Source: Streptomyces sp. S.PB5
Lineage (GTDB): Bacteria > Actinomycetota > Actinomycetes > Streptomycetales > Streptomycetaceae
Direction of reading: 5' to 3'
Assembly: GCF_030403745.1 (NCBI RefSeq)
Contig: NZ_JAQMWP010000010.1
Location: 1 to 64,000 of the forward strand
DNA length: 64,000 nucleotides
Position numbers and translations under genes: made by a program. Below, in pieces: positions 44,368 through 53,423 of this stretch (positions within the stretch are counted from its first letter, which is position 1; each line of letters begins with the position of its first letter). The notes beneath the pieces are model-generated. The model saw nothing but the letters and a program-made list of their open reading frames with translations, did no database searches and had not been told where the DNA came from.

Positions 44368-44955
44368 TCAGAGCCGTGCGTTCCACTCGGCGATGACGGG
44401 GCGACCGTGTTCCGTGGACAGCCGGCTGACGGTGCCCGTCGCCAGCTGGAACAGCCGTCCGTCGGCCGGCTGCAGGCCCAGCCGACGAGCCGTCAGGACG
44501 CGGAGGAAGTGGGCGTGCGCCACGAGGACCACGTCCCCGTCCGGCAGCGCCGTGTCCACCCGGGCCAGCACCCGGTCGGCACGCGCCCCCACCTCGGCGG
44601 GCGACTCGCCCGGATGCCCTTCGGGGCCGGGCGGGACCCCGTCGTTCCACAGGTACCAGTCGGGACGGGTCCGGTGGATGTCGACGGTGGTGACGCCCTC
44701 GTAGGCGCCGTAGTCCCACTCGTGCAGGTCGTCATAGGGCAACGCCCCGGTGATGCCCGCGAGTTCGGCGGTGCGTATCGCGCGGCCCAGCGGGCTGGTC
44801 AGCGCGAGCGAGAAGGTCCGTCCGGACAGGAGCGGAGCGAGCGCCTTGGCCTGTTCCTCACCATGCGTGGTGAGGGGCAGGTCGGTCCAGCTGGTGTGCT
44901 GTCCCGACACGCTCCACTCCGTCTCCCCGTGGCGGACCAGCAGGAGATCCCCCAC
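44368..44955 (-). CDS. Histidine phosphatase family protein
   Basis: 195 residues of the phosphoglycerate mutase-like superfamily. LLLVRHGETEWS carries the catalytic RHG, a second catalytic His is in VVLVAHAHFLRVL, and the acid is in DLHEWDYGAYEG. Related actinobacterial proteins act on small phosphoesters. GTG 44955 is 8 bp downstream of gnd, so it may be the last gene of the pentose-phosphate operon. Confidence 0.87.
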   Translation of the reverse strand: MGDLLLVRHGETEWSVSGQHTSWTDLPLTTHGEEQAKALAPLLSGRTFSLALTSPLGRAIRTAELAGITGALPYDDLHEWDYGAYEGVTTVDIHRTRPDWYLWNDGVPPGPEGHPGESPAEVGARADRVLARVDTALPDGDVVLVAHAHFLRVLTARRLGLQPADGRLFQLATGTVSRLSTEHGRPVIAEWNARL

Positions 44956-44962
44956 GGTGCGC

Positions 44963-45847
44963 CTACTTCGACTCGACGGCGTGCCCGCCGAACTGGTTGC
45001 GCAGCGCCGCGATCATCTTCATCTGCGGCGAGTCGTCCTGCCGGGACGCGAACCGGGCGAAGAGGGACGCGGTGATCGCGGGCAGCGGTACGGCGTTGTC
45101 GATGGCCGCTTCGACGGTCCACCGGCCCTCGCCGGAGTCCTCCGCGTAGCCGCGCAGCTTGTCCAGGTGCTCGTCCTCGGAGAGCGCGTTGACGGCCAGG
45201 TCGAGCAGCCAGGAACGGATGACCGTCCCCTCCTGCCAGGACCGGAACACCTCACGCACATCGGTGACGGAGTCGACCTTCTCCAGCAGCTCCCAGCCCT
45301 CGGCGTAGGCCTGCATCATGGCGTACTCGATGCCGTTGTGGACCATCTTCGCGAAGTGCCCGGCGCCCACCTTGCCGGCGTGGACGAAGCCGAAGTCGCC
45401 CTCGGGCTTGAGCGCGTCGAAGACCGGCTGCACCTTCGCGACGTGCTCGGCGTCGCCGCCGACCATGAGCGCGTAGCCGTTCTGCAGGCCCCACACGCCG
45501 CCGGAGACGCCGGCGTCGACGAAGCCGATGCCCTTGGCGCCGAGCTCCTCGGCGTGCTTCTCGTCGTCCGTCCAGCGGGAGTTGCCGCCGTCCACGACCG
45601 TGTCACCGGGGGAGAGGAGGTCGCCCAGCTCGTCCACGACGGACTGGGTCGCGGCACCGGCCGGGACCATCACCCAGACCACGCGCGGGCCTTCGAGCTT
45701 GTCGACGAGTTCGGCGAGGCTCGCCACGTCGGAGACCTCGGGGTTGCGGTCGTAGCCGATGACGGTGTGCCCTGCGCGGCGGATCCGCTCGCGCATGTTG
45801 CCACCCATCTTGCCGAGGCCGATGAGGCCGAGCTGCATCGACGTCAT
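44963..45847 (-). CDS. gnd: 6-phosphogluconate dehydrogenase, short (GntZ-like) form
   Basis: 294 residues, oxidatively decarboxylating 6-phosphogluconate to ribulose 5-phosphate. LGLIGLGKMGGNMRERI is the Rossmann motif, FVDAGVSGGVWGLQNG the substrate site, and GAGHFAKMVHNGIEYAMMQ carries the catalytic Lys and Asn. At this length it belongs to the short, often NAD-preferring class, not the 470-residue NADP class. YDRNP after beta2 does not show a clear NADP clamp. ATG 45847 starts 1 bp after the pgi stop. Confidence 0.93.
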   Translation of the reverse strand: MTSMQLGLIGLGKMGGNMRERIRRAGHTVIGYDRNPEVSDVASLAELVDKLEGPRVVWVMVPAGAATQSVVDELGDLLSPGDTVVDGGNSRWTDDEKHAEELGAKGIGFVDAGVSGGVWGLQNGYALMVGGDAEHVAKVQPVFDALKPEGDFGFVHAGKVGAGHFAKMVHNGIEYAMMQAYAEGWELLEKVDSVTDVREVFRSWQEGTVIRSWLLDLAVNALSEDEHLDKLRGYAEDSGEGRWTVEAAIDNAVPLPAITASLFARFASRQDDSPQMKMIAALRNQFGGHAVESK

Positions 45848-45848
45848 G

Positions 45849-47495
45849 TCAGTGCACTTCCTTCAGTTCACGGTAAGCGGCCACGAGGGCGGCGGTGGAG
45901 GGATCGAGACCGGGGACGTCGGCGCCCTCGGTGAGCGCGGGCTCGACCCGCTTGGCGAGCACCTTGCCCAGCTCGACGCCCCACTGGTCGAAGGAGTCGA
46001 TGTGCCAGACGGCACCCTGTACGAACACCTTGTGCTCGTACAGCGCGATCAGCTGACCGAGGACCGACGGGGTCAGCTCCTTCGCCAGGATCGTCGTGGT
46101 GGGGTGGTTGCCCTTGAACGTCTTGTGGGACACCAGCTCCTCGGCCACGCCCTCCGCGCGCACCTCGTCCGGCGTCTTGCCGAAGGCGAGGGCCTGTCCC
46201 TGAGCGAACAGGTTCGCCATCAACAGGTCGTGCTGCGCCTTGAGTTCGTCGCTGAGCTCGTCCACCGGCTTGGCAAAGCCGATGAAGTCCGCCGGGATCA
46301 CCTTGGTGCCCTGGTGGATCAACTGGTAGTAGGCGTGCTGCCCGTTGGTGCCGGGCGTGCCCCACACCACCGGACCGGTCTGCCAGTCCACGGGCCGTCC
46401 GTCCCGCTGCACCGACTTGCCGTTGGACTCCATGTCCAGCTGCTGCAGGTAGGCGGTGAACTTGGACAGGTAGTGGCTGTAGGGCAGCACCGCGTGCGAC
46501 TGGGCGCCCAGGAAGTTGCCGTACCAGATGCCCAACAGGCCCAGGATCAGCGGGGCGTTGGCCTCGGCGGGCGCGCTGCGGAAGTGCTCGTCGACGATGC
46601 GGAAGCCGTCGAGCATCTCCCGGAAGCGGTCCGGGCCGATGGCGATCATCAGGGAGAGGCCGATCGCCGAGTCGTAGGAGTAGCGGCCGCCGACCCAGTC
46701 CCAGAACTCGAACATGTTGTCCGGGTCGATGCCGAACTCGGTGACCTTCTCGCCGTTCGTCGACAGCGCCACGAAGTGCCGGGCGACCGCCTTCTCGTCG
46801 CCGCCCAGGCCGTTGAGCAGCCAGGAGCGGGCCGAGGTGGCGTTGGTGATCGTCTCGATGGTCGTGAACGTCTTGGACGCGACGATGAACAGCGTCTCGG
46901 CCGGGTCCAGGTCCCGCACGGCCTCGTGGAGGTCGGAGCCGTCCACGTTGGAGACGAACCGGAAGGTCAACTCCCGTGCCGTGAAGGCGCGCAGCGCCTC
47001 GTACGCCATCGCCGGGCCCAGGTCCGAGCCGCCGATGCCGATGTTGACGACGTTCTTGATCCGGCGGCCCGTGTGGCCGGCCCACTCACCGGAGCGGACC
47101 CGGTTCGCGAAGCCGCTCATCTTGTCCAGCACGGCGTGCACCTGCGGGACGACGTTCTCGCCGTCGACCTCGACGACCGTGTCGGCGGAGGCGCGCAGCG
47201 CGGTGTGCAGGACCGCCCGGTCCTCGGTGAGGTTGATCTTCTCGCCGCGGAACATGGCGTCGCGCAGACCGAACACATCGGTGGCGGCGGCCAGTTCCTG
47301 GAGCAGGGCGAGGGTCTCGTCCGTGATCAGGTGCTTGGAGTAGTCGATGCGCAGATCGCCGACGCGCACGACGTACCGCTCCGCGCGTGCGGGGTCGTCC
47401 GCGAACAACTCCCGCAGATGCGTGAGCCCCTGGGCGCGGTGGTCCTCCAGGGCGGTCCACTCGGGCCGCCGGGTGAGGGTGGGGGTGTCGGACAT
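45849..47495 (-). CDS. pgi: Glucose-6-phosphate isomerase
   Basis: 548 residues, interconverting glucose 6-phosphate and fructose 6-phosphate. Signatures NVVNIGIGGSDLGPAMAYEAL, FIVASKTFTTIETITNA and GVELGKVLAKRV are intact, as is the catalytic region GTNGQHAYYQLIHQG. ATG 47495 overlaps the opcA stop by one base. Its placement inside the pentose-phosphate operon would allow recycling of fructose 6-phosphate back to glucose 6-phosphate. Confidence 0.95.
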   Translation of the reverse strand: MSDTPTLTRRPEWTALEDHRAQGLTHLRELFADDPARAERYVVRVGDLRIDYSKHLITDETLALLQELAAATDVFGLRDAMFRGEKINLTEDRAVLHTALRASADTVVEVDGENVVPQVHAVLDKMSGFANRVRSGEWAGHTGRRIKNVVNIGIGGSDLGPAMAYEALRAFTARELTFRFVSNVDGSDLHEAVRDLDPAETLFIVASKTFTTIETITNATSARSWLLNGLGGDEKAVARHFVALSTNGEKVTEFGIDPDNMFEFWDWVGGRYSYDSAIGLSLMIAIGPDRFREMLDGFRIVDEHFRSAPAEANAPLILGLLGIWYGNFLGAQSHAVLPYSHYLSKFTAYLQQLDMESNGKSVQRDGRPVDWQTGPVVWGTPGTNGQHAYYQLIHQGTKVIPADFIGFAKPVDELSDELKAQHDLLMANLFAQGQALAFGKTPDEVRAEGVAEELVSHKTFKGNHPTTTILAKELTPSVLGQLIALYEHKVFVQGAVWHIDSFDQWGVELGKVLAKRVEPALTEGADVPGLDPSTAALVAAYRELKEVH

Positions 47496-48421
47496 CAGCC
47501 GTTCTCCTTGCCGGCCTCGCCCCGCAGGGCGACGGCGTACATCTCGTCCGCGTCGAGGCGCCTGAGCTCCTCGGCGATGAGTTCGGAGGTGGTGCGGACC
47601 TTCAGCGCGAGGGTGCGCGAGGGCTGGCCGGGCAGCGACAGCGTGGCCAGCGGGCCCTCGGGGCGGTCGATGACGATCTCGCCGGTCGCGGTGCCCAGGC
47701 GCACGGCCGTGACGACCGGACCGGCGGTGACCACGCGGTCGACCCTGACGCCGAGGCGCGCCTCCAGCCAGCGGGCCAGCAGCTCGGCGGCCGGGTTCTC
47801 CTCCTCGGCCTCCACGGCCGCCGAGGTGATCTTCGCGCGGGCCTGGTCGAGCGCGGCGGCCAGCATCGAGCGCCACGGGGTGAGCCGGGTCCAGGCGAGG
47901 TCGGTGTCGCCGGGCGCGTAGGAGTTCACCCGGGTCTTGAGGACCTCAAGGGGGTTCTCCACCGCGTACAGGTCGGTGATCCTGCGCTGCGCCAGCGCGC
48001 CCAGCGGATCCTTGGCCGGGTTCTCCGGTGCCTCCACCGGCCACCACACGACGACCGGCGCGTCCGGCAGGAGCAGCGGCAGCACGACGGAGTCGGCGTG
48101 GTCGGAGACCTCGCCGTACGTCCGCAGGACCACCGTCTCACCGGTGCCGGCGTCGGCGCCCACCCGCACCTCGGCGTCCAGCTTGGACGACTGGCGGTCG
48201 CGGGGGGTGCGGGCGTGCCGCTTGATGACGACCAGGGTGCGCGAGGGGTGCTCGTGCGAGGCCTCCTCGGCCGCCTTGATCGAGTCGTAGGCGTTCTCCT
48301 CGTCCGTGACGATGACCATCGTCAGGACCATGCCCACGGCAGGGGTGCCGATGGCGCGGCGGCCCTGCACCAGCGCCTTGTTGATCTTGCTTGCCGTGGT
48401 GTCGGTCAGATCGATCTTCAT
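47495..48421 (-). CDS. opcA: OpcA, glucose-6-phosphate dehydrogenase assembly protein
   Basis: 308 residues, the expected actinobacterial length. It is required for full G6PDH activity in cyanobacteria and actinobacteria, acting as an assembly or activity factor. Recognisable text includes NKALVQGRRAIGTPAVGMVLTMVIV, LPLLLPDAPVVVWWP and RITDLYAVEN. ATG 48421 overlaps the zwf stop (ATGA), as usual for this pair. Confidence 0.93.
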   Translation of the reverse strand: MKIDLTDTTASKINKALVQGRRAIGTPAVGMVLTMVIVTDEENAYDSIKAAEEASHEHPSRTLVVIKRHARTPRDRQSSKLDAEVRVGADAGTGETVVLRTYGEVSDHADSVVLPLLLPDAPVVVWWPVEAPENPAKDPLGALAQRRITDLYAVENPLEVLKTRVNSYAPGDTDLAWTRLTPWRSMLAAALDQARAKITSAAVEAEEENPAAELLARWLEARLGVRVDRVVTAGPVVTAVRLGTATGEIVIDRPEGPLATLSLPGQPSRTLALKVRTTSELIAEELRRLDADEMYAVALRGEAGKENG

Positions 48422-50040
48422 GGCCTGCGCCAGCTCCGTCCGTCTCGTGCGAGCATCTCGTCGGCTTCCTCGGGACCCCAGCTGCCCGACGCGTACTGCG
48501 CGGGCCTGCCGTGCCGTGCCCAGTACTCCTCGATCGGGTCGAGGATCTTCCAGGACTCTTCCACTTCCTGGTGACGGGGGAACAGGTTGGCGTCGCCGAG
48601 GAGGACGTCCAGGATGAGCCGCTCGTACGCCTCGGGCGAGGACTCGGTGAACGACTCGCCGTAGGCGAAGTCCATCGACACGTCCCGGATCTCCATCGAG
48701 GTGCCCGGCACCTTCGACCCGAACCGCACCGTCATGCCCTCGTCCGGCTGGACGCGGATGACGATGGCGTTCTGCCCGAGCTCCTCGGTGGCCGTGGAGT
48801 CGAAGGGGGAGTGCGGGGCCCGCTTGAAGACGACCGCGATCTCGGTGACCCGGCGGCCGAGCCGCTTGCCGGTGCGCAGATAGAACGGGACGCCCGCCCA
48901 GCGCCGGTTGTCGACCTCCAGCTTGATGGCCGCGTAGGTGTCGGTCTTCGACTCGGGGTCGATGCCCTCCTCCTGGAGGTACCCGGCCACCTTCGCGCCG
49001 CCCTGCCAGCCCTCGGCGTACTGCGCCAGCACGGTGTGCTCGCCGATGTTCTCCGGCAGCCGCACCGACTTCAGCACCTTGAGCTTCTCGGTGAGCAGCG
49101 CCTCGGCGTCGAAGGCGATCGGCTCCTCCATGGCGGTGAGTGCCATGAGCTGCAGGAGGTGGTTCTGGATGACGTCACGGGCGGCGCCGATGCCGTCGTA
49201 GTAGCCGGCCCGGCCGCCGATGCCGATGTCCTCGGCCATCGTGATCTGTACGTGGTCGACGTACGACCGGTTCCAGATGGGCTCGTACATCTGGTTGGCG
49301 AAGCGGAGCGCCAGGATGTTCTGGACGGTCTCCTTGCCGAGGTAGTGGTCGATCCGGAAGACCTGCTCCGGGTCGAACACGTCGTGCACGATCGCGTTCA
49401 GCTCCCGCGCGCTGGTGAGGTCGCTGCCGAACGGCTTCTCGATGACGGCTCGCCGCCAGGAGCCCTCGGGGGCGTCGGCGAGCCCGTGCTTCTTCAGCTG
49501 CCGGACGACCTTGGGGAAGAACTTCGGCGGTACGGAGAGATAGAAGGCGTAGTTGCCGCTCGTACCCCGCGAGGCGTCCAACTCGTCGACGGCCTGACGC
49601 AGTTGCTTGAAGGCCTGGTCGTCGTCGAAGTCGCCGGGGATGAACCGCATGCCCTCGGCGAGCTGCTGCCAGACCTCCTCACGGAACTCCGTCCGCGCGT
49701 GCTCGCGCACCGAGTCGTGCACGACCTGGGCGAAGTCCTGGTCCTCCCAGTCCCGGCGGGCGAAGCCGAGGAGCGAGAAGCCCGGCGGCAGCATGCCGCG
49801 GTTGGCCAGGTCGTACACGGCCGGCATCAGCTTCTTGCGGGACAGGTCACCGGTGACACCGAAGATGACTAGCCCGGAGGGACCGGCGATGCGGGGCAGC
49901 CGGCGGTCCTGGGGGTGGCGCAGCGGGTTCTCCCAGTCGGCCGCCTCGGTGGCCGCGACGGTTGCGGCGGCCTCGGTGAGCGCCTTGGCGGGAGAGGTCC
50001 CGGTGGTTTCGAGCGTCTCGTTGGCAGGAGTGCCGGTCAT
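48418..50040 (-). CDS. zwf: Glucose-6-phosphate 1-dehydrogenase
   Basis: 540 residues, the first step of the oxidative pentose phosphate pathway. The NADP-binding motif is LVIFGVTGDLSRKKLMPAVYDLA, and the active site RIDHYLGKE and AVIEKPFG are intact. The first 45 or so residues are an extra Ala/Thr-rich tail seen in actinobacterial Zwf. The start overlaps the tal stop as ATGA. Confidence 0.96.
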   Translation of the reverse strand: MTGTPANETLETTGTSPAKALTEAAATVAATEAADWENPLRHPQDRRLPRIAGPSGLVIFGVTGDLSRKKLMPAVYDLANRGMLPPGFSLLGFARRDWEDQDFAQVVHDSVREHARTEFREEVWQQLAEGMRFIPGDFDDDQAFKQLRQAVDELDASRGTSGNYAFYLSVPPKFFPKVVRQLKKHGLADAPEGSWRRAVIEKPFGSDLTSARELNAIVHDVFDPEQVFRIDHYLGKETVQNILALRFANQMYEPIWNRSYVDHVQITMAEDIGIGGRAGYYDGIGAARDVIQNHLLQLMALTAMEEPIAFDAEALLTEKLKVLKSVRLPENIGEHTVLAQYAEGWQGGAKVAGYLQEEGIDPESKTDTYAAIKLEVDNRRWAGVPFYLRTGKRLGRRVTEIAVVFKRAPHSPFDSTATEELGQNAIVIRVQPDEGMTVRFGSKVPGTSMEIRDVSMDFAYGESFTESSPEAYERLILDVLLGDANLFPRHQEVEESWKILDPIEEYWARHGRPAQYASGSWGPEEADEMLARDGRSWRRP

Positions 50041-51182
50041 TCCGCGTCAACCCCCTTGCTGTCCAGCGACTTGGTGACGGTGGCCAGCAGGTCGTTCCAG
50101 GCCACCTCGAACTTGGCGACGCCCTCGTCCTCCAGCTGCTGCACGACCTCCTCGTAGGAGATCCCGAGCTGCTCCACGGCCGACAGGTCGGCCCGGGCCT
50201 GGGCGTAGCCGCCGGTGACGGTGTCGCCGGTGATCTGCCCGTGGTCGGCGGTGGCGTTCAGCGTCGCCTCCGGCATGGTGTTGACCGTGCCGGGCGCGAC
50301 CAGCTCGTCGACGTACAGGGTGTCCTTGTACGCCGGGTCCTTCACGCCGGTCGAGGCCCACAGCGGGCGCTGCTTGTTGGCCTTGGCACCGGAGAGGGCG
50401 GTGAAGCGCTCCCCCGCGAAGACCTCCTCGTACGCCTCGTACGCGAGCCGCGCGTTGGCGAGGGCCGCCCTGCCCTTGAGGGCGAGGGCCGAGTCCGTGC
50501 CGAGGACGGTCAGCCGCTTGTCGATCTCGGAGTCGACGCGGGAGACGAAGAAGGAGGCGACGGAGTGGACGGTGGAGAGGTCGACGCCGCTCGCGGCGGC
50601 CTTCTCCAGACCGGCGAGGTAGGCGTCCATGACCTCGCGGTAGCGCTCCAGGGAGAAGATCAGCGTGACGTTGACGCTGATCCCGAGGCCGATGACCTCG
50701 GTGATCGCCGGGAGGCCGGCCTTCGTCGCCGGGATCTTGATCATCACGTTGGGGCGGTCGACGAGCCAGGCGAGCTGCTTGGCCTCGGCGATCGTCGCCT
50801 CGGTGTGGTGGGCGAGACGGGGGTCGACCTCGATGGAGACCCGGCCGTCGCGGCCGCCGGTGGCGTCGTACACCTCGCGCAGCACATCCGCGGCGGCCCG
50901 TACATCGGCCGTCGTCATCATCCGTACGGCCTCGTCGACCGTCACACCGCGCACGGCGAGGTCGGTCAGCTGGTCCTCGTAGCCCGCTCCGGAGCCGATG
51001 GCGGCCTGGAAGATGGACGGGTTCGTGGTGACGCCCACGACGTTCTTGTTCTCGACGAGTGCGGCGAGGTTCCCCGACTCGATCCGCGTGCGCGACAGGT
51101 CGTCCAGCCAGATGGAGACGCCCTCGTCGGACAGGCGCTTGAGTGCTCCCGCGGTCGCGGTTGCTTCGGTCACAGTGATCAT
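50037..51182 (-). CDS. tal: Transaldolase
   Basis: 381 residues. The Schiff-base Lys is in RPNVMIKIPATKAG, with VVGVTTNPSIFQ at the N-terminal side and WASTGVKDPAYKDTLYVDEL near the C-terminus. It moves a dihydroxyacetone unit between sedoheptulose 7-phosphate and glyceraldehyde 3-phosphate. It lies 19 bp downstream of tkt in the same operon. Confidence 0.95.
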   Translation of the reverse strand: MITVTEATATAGALKRLSDEGVSIWLDDLSRTRIESGNLAALVENKNVVGVTTNPSIFQAAIGSGAGYEDQLTDLAVRGVTVDEAVRMMTTADVRAAADVLREVYDATGGRDGRVSIEVDPRLAHHTEATIAEAKQLAWLVDRPNVMIKIPATKAGLPAITEVIGLGISVNVTLIFSLERYREVMDAYLAGLEKAAASGVDLSTVHSVASFFVSRVDSEIDKRLTVLGTDSALALKGRAALANARLAYEAYEEVFAGERFTALSGAKANKQRPLWASTGVKDPAYKDTLYVDELVAPGTVNTMPEATLNATADHGQITGDTVTGGYAQARADLSAVEQLGISYEEVVQQLEDEGVAKFEVAWNDLLATVTKSLDSKGVDAE

Positions 51183-51201
51183 CTTCTTTCTGGCGATCGG
51201 A

Positions 51202-53277
51202 TCAACCGCGCGCGGCGGCCAACGATTCCCGGGCGGCGGCGGCGACGTTCTCGGCGGTGAAGCCGAATTCGGCGAAGAGGGTCTTGGCGTCGGCGGAGGC
51301 GCCGAAGTGTTCGAGGGAGACGATGCGGCCGACGTCGCCGACGTACCGGTACCAGGTCAGGCCGATCCCGGCCTCGACCGCGACGCGCGCCTTCACCGCC
51401 GGCGGCAGCACGCTCTCGCGGTACTCGCGGGGCTGCTCCTCGAACCACTCCACGGACGGCATCGACACGACCCGGGTGCCCAGCCCCTCGGCCTGAAGGA
51501 GTTCCTGGGCGGCCACGGCGAGCTGGACCTCGGAGCCGGTGGCGATCAGCACGACGTCGGGCGTCTCGGTGGAGGAGTCCTTGAGCACATACCCGCCCTT
51601 CGCCGCGTCGGGGTTCACGGGGAACGTCGGCACACCCTGACGCGTGAGCGCGAGGCCGTGCGGGGCCGGGTTCGTGGCGTGCCTCTTCAGGATCTCGGCC
51701 CAGGCCACGGCCGTCTCGTTGGCGTCCGCCGGGCGGACGATGTTCAGGCCCGGGATGGCGCGCAGCGAGGCCAGGTGCTCGACCGGCTGGTGGGTCGGGC
51801 CGTCCTCGCCGAGGCCGATGGAGTCGTGGGTCCACACATAGGTGACGGGCAGCTGCATCAGCGCCGACATCCGTACGGCGTTGCGCATGTAGTCGGAGAA
51901 CACCAGGAAGGTGCCGCCGTAGATCCGCGTGTTGCCGTGCAGCGCGATGCCGTTCATCTCCGCGGCCATGGAGAACTCACGGATGCCGAAGTGCACCGTA
52001 CGGCCGTACGGGTCGGCCTCGGGAAGCGGGTTGCCCTCGGGCAGGAAGGAGGAGGTCTTGTCGATGGTCGTGTTGTTCGAACCGGCGAGGTCGGCGGAGC
52101 CGCCCCACAGCTCGGGGAGGATCGCACCGAGCGACTGCAGGACCTTGCCGGAGGCGGCACGGGTGGCGACGGACCTGCCCTCCTCGAAGACCGGGACCGT
52201 GGACTCCCAGCCCTCGGGAAGCTGACCGGCGACCACGCGGTCGAAGAGCTCGGCGCGCTCCGGCCGGTCCCCCCGCCACTCGTCGAGCTGCTTGTCCCAG
52301 GCGGCGTGCGCCTCGGCACCCCGGTCGAGAGCCGTACGGACGTGGGCGAGGACGTCGGCGTCGACCTGGAAGGACCGCTCGGGGTCGAAGCCCAGGACCC
52401 GCTTGGTGGCCGCGATCTCGTCCTCGCCGAGCGCGGAGCCGTGGGAGGCCTCGGTGTTCTGCGCGTTCGGCGCGGGCCAGGCGATGATCGTGCGCATCGC
52501 GATGATGGACGGCCGCCCGGTCTCCGCCTGCGCCGCCTTCAGCGCCGCGTACAGGGCGGGTACGTCGATGTCACCGCTCTCGGAGGGCTCGATGCGCTGG
52601 GTGTGCCAGCCGTAGGCCTCGTAACGCTTCAGCACGTCCTCGGAGAACGCGGTCGCGGTGTCGCCCTCGATGGAGATGTGGTTGTCGTCGTAGAGGAAGA
52701 CCAGGTTGCCGAGCTTCTGGTGGCCGGCGAGGGAGGAGGCCTCGGCGGAGACGCCCTCCTCCAGGTCGCCGTCGGAGACGATCGCCCAGACGGTGTGGTC
52801 GAAGGGGGACTCGCCCTCGGGGGCCTCGGGGTCGAAGAGGCCGCGCTCGTAGCGGGCGGCCATGGCCATGCCGACGGCGTTGGCGACGCCCTGTCCGAGC
52901 GGACCGGTGGTGGTCTCGACGCCGGCGGTGTGGCCGTACTCGGGGTGGCCGGGGGTCTTGGAGCCGTGGGTGCGGAAGGCCTTCAGGTCGTCGAGCTCGA
53001 CCTCGTACCCGGCGAGGAAGAGCTGGGTGTAGAGGGTGAGCGAGGTGTGGCCGGGGGACAGGACGAACCGGTCACGGCCGGTCCACTCCGGGTCCGCGGG
53101 GTCGTGCCGCATCACCTTCTGAAAGATCGTGTACGCGGCGGGGGCGAGGCTCATGGCCGTCCCCGGGTGGCCGTTGCCGACCTTCTGCACGGCATCCGCC
53201 GCCAGCAGGCGGGCGGTGTCGACGGCACGCCGGTCGAGTTCGGTCCATTCGAAGCTGTCCGGTGTCTGCGTGCTCAT
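51202..53277 (-). CDS. tkt: Transketolase
   Basis: 691 residues, first gene of the operon. The thiamine-diphosphate motif is SDGDLEEGVSAEASSLAGH...YDDN, with GNGHPGTAMSLAP at the N-terminus and FVFSDYMRNAVRMSALMQLPVTYVWTHDSIGLGEDGPTHQPVEHL in the Pyr domain. ATG 53277 is used; a TTG two codons upstream (53283) is the alternative. A 15-bp palindrome at 53331-53345 covers the presumed promoter. Confidence 0.95.
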   Translation of the reverse strand: MSTQTPDSFEWTELDRRAVDTARLLAADAVQKVGNGHPGTAMSLAPAAYTIFQKVMRHDPADPEWTGRDRFVLSPGHTSLTLYTQLFLAGYEVELDDLKAFRTHGSKTPGHPEYGHTAGVETTTGPLGQGVANAVGMAMAARYERGLFDPEAPEGESPFDHTVWAIVSDGDLEEGVSAEASSLAGHQKLGNLVFLYDDNHISIEGDTATAFSEDVLKRYEAYGWHTQRIEPSESGDIDVPALYAALKAAQAETGRPSIIAMRTIIAWPAPNAQNTEASHGSALGEDEIAATKRVLGFDPERSFQVDADVLAHVRTALDRGAEAHAAWDKQLDEWRGDRPERAELFDRVVAGQLPEGWESTVPVFEEGRSVATRAASGKVLQSLGAILPELWGGSADLAGSNNTTIDKTSSFLPEGNPLPEADPYGRTVHFGIREFSMAAEMNGIALHGNTRIYGGTFLVFSDYMRNAVRMSALMQLPVTYVWTHDSIGLGEDGPTHQPVEHLASLRAIPGLNIVRPADANETAVAWAEILKRHATNPAPHGLALTRQGVPTFPVNPDAAKGGYVLKDSSTETPDVVLIATGSEVQLAVAAQELLQAEGLGTRVVSMPSVEWFEEQPREYRESVLPPAVKARVAVEAGIGLTWYRYVGDVGRIVSLEHFGASADAKTLFAEFGFTAENVAAAARESLAAARG

Positions 53278-53330
53278 CTTCAAGAAATCCTCGGTTCGAG
53301 CGGGGGAGCTGCTCTGACGCGTTCAAAACT

Positions 53331-53345
53331 AAAAGTCTGACTTTT
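53331..53345. promoter_or_regulatory. Perfect 7-1-7 palindrome at the tkt promoter
   Basis: AAAAGTC-T-GACTTTT, unusually A/T-rich for this genome, 54 bp upstream of the tkt ATG. On the minus strand it is followed by TAGTTT, a possible -10. It lies between tkt and a divergent AraC-family gene 78 bp away and probably controls the whole pentose-phosphate operon. The regulator is not identifiable from sequence. Confidence 0.6.
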
Positions 53346-53423
53346 TTGAGGGAAGGTCGGGGTGTGTCAGCCTGTGGTGAAAGTGGGACACGGGCGGCTT
53401 CGGCCAGGCGGCACGAGTAGGAC

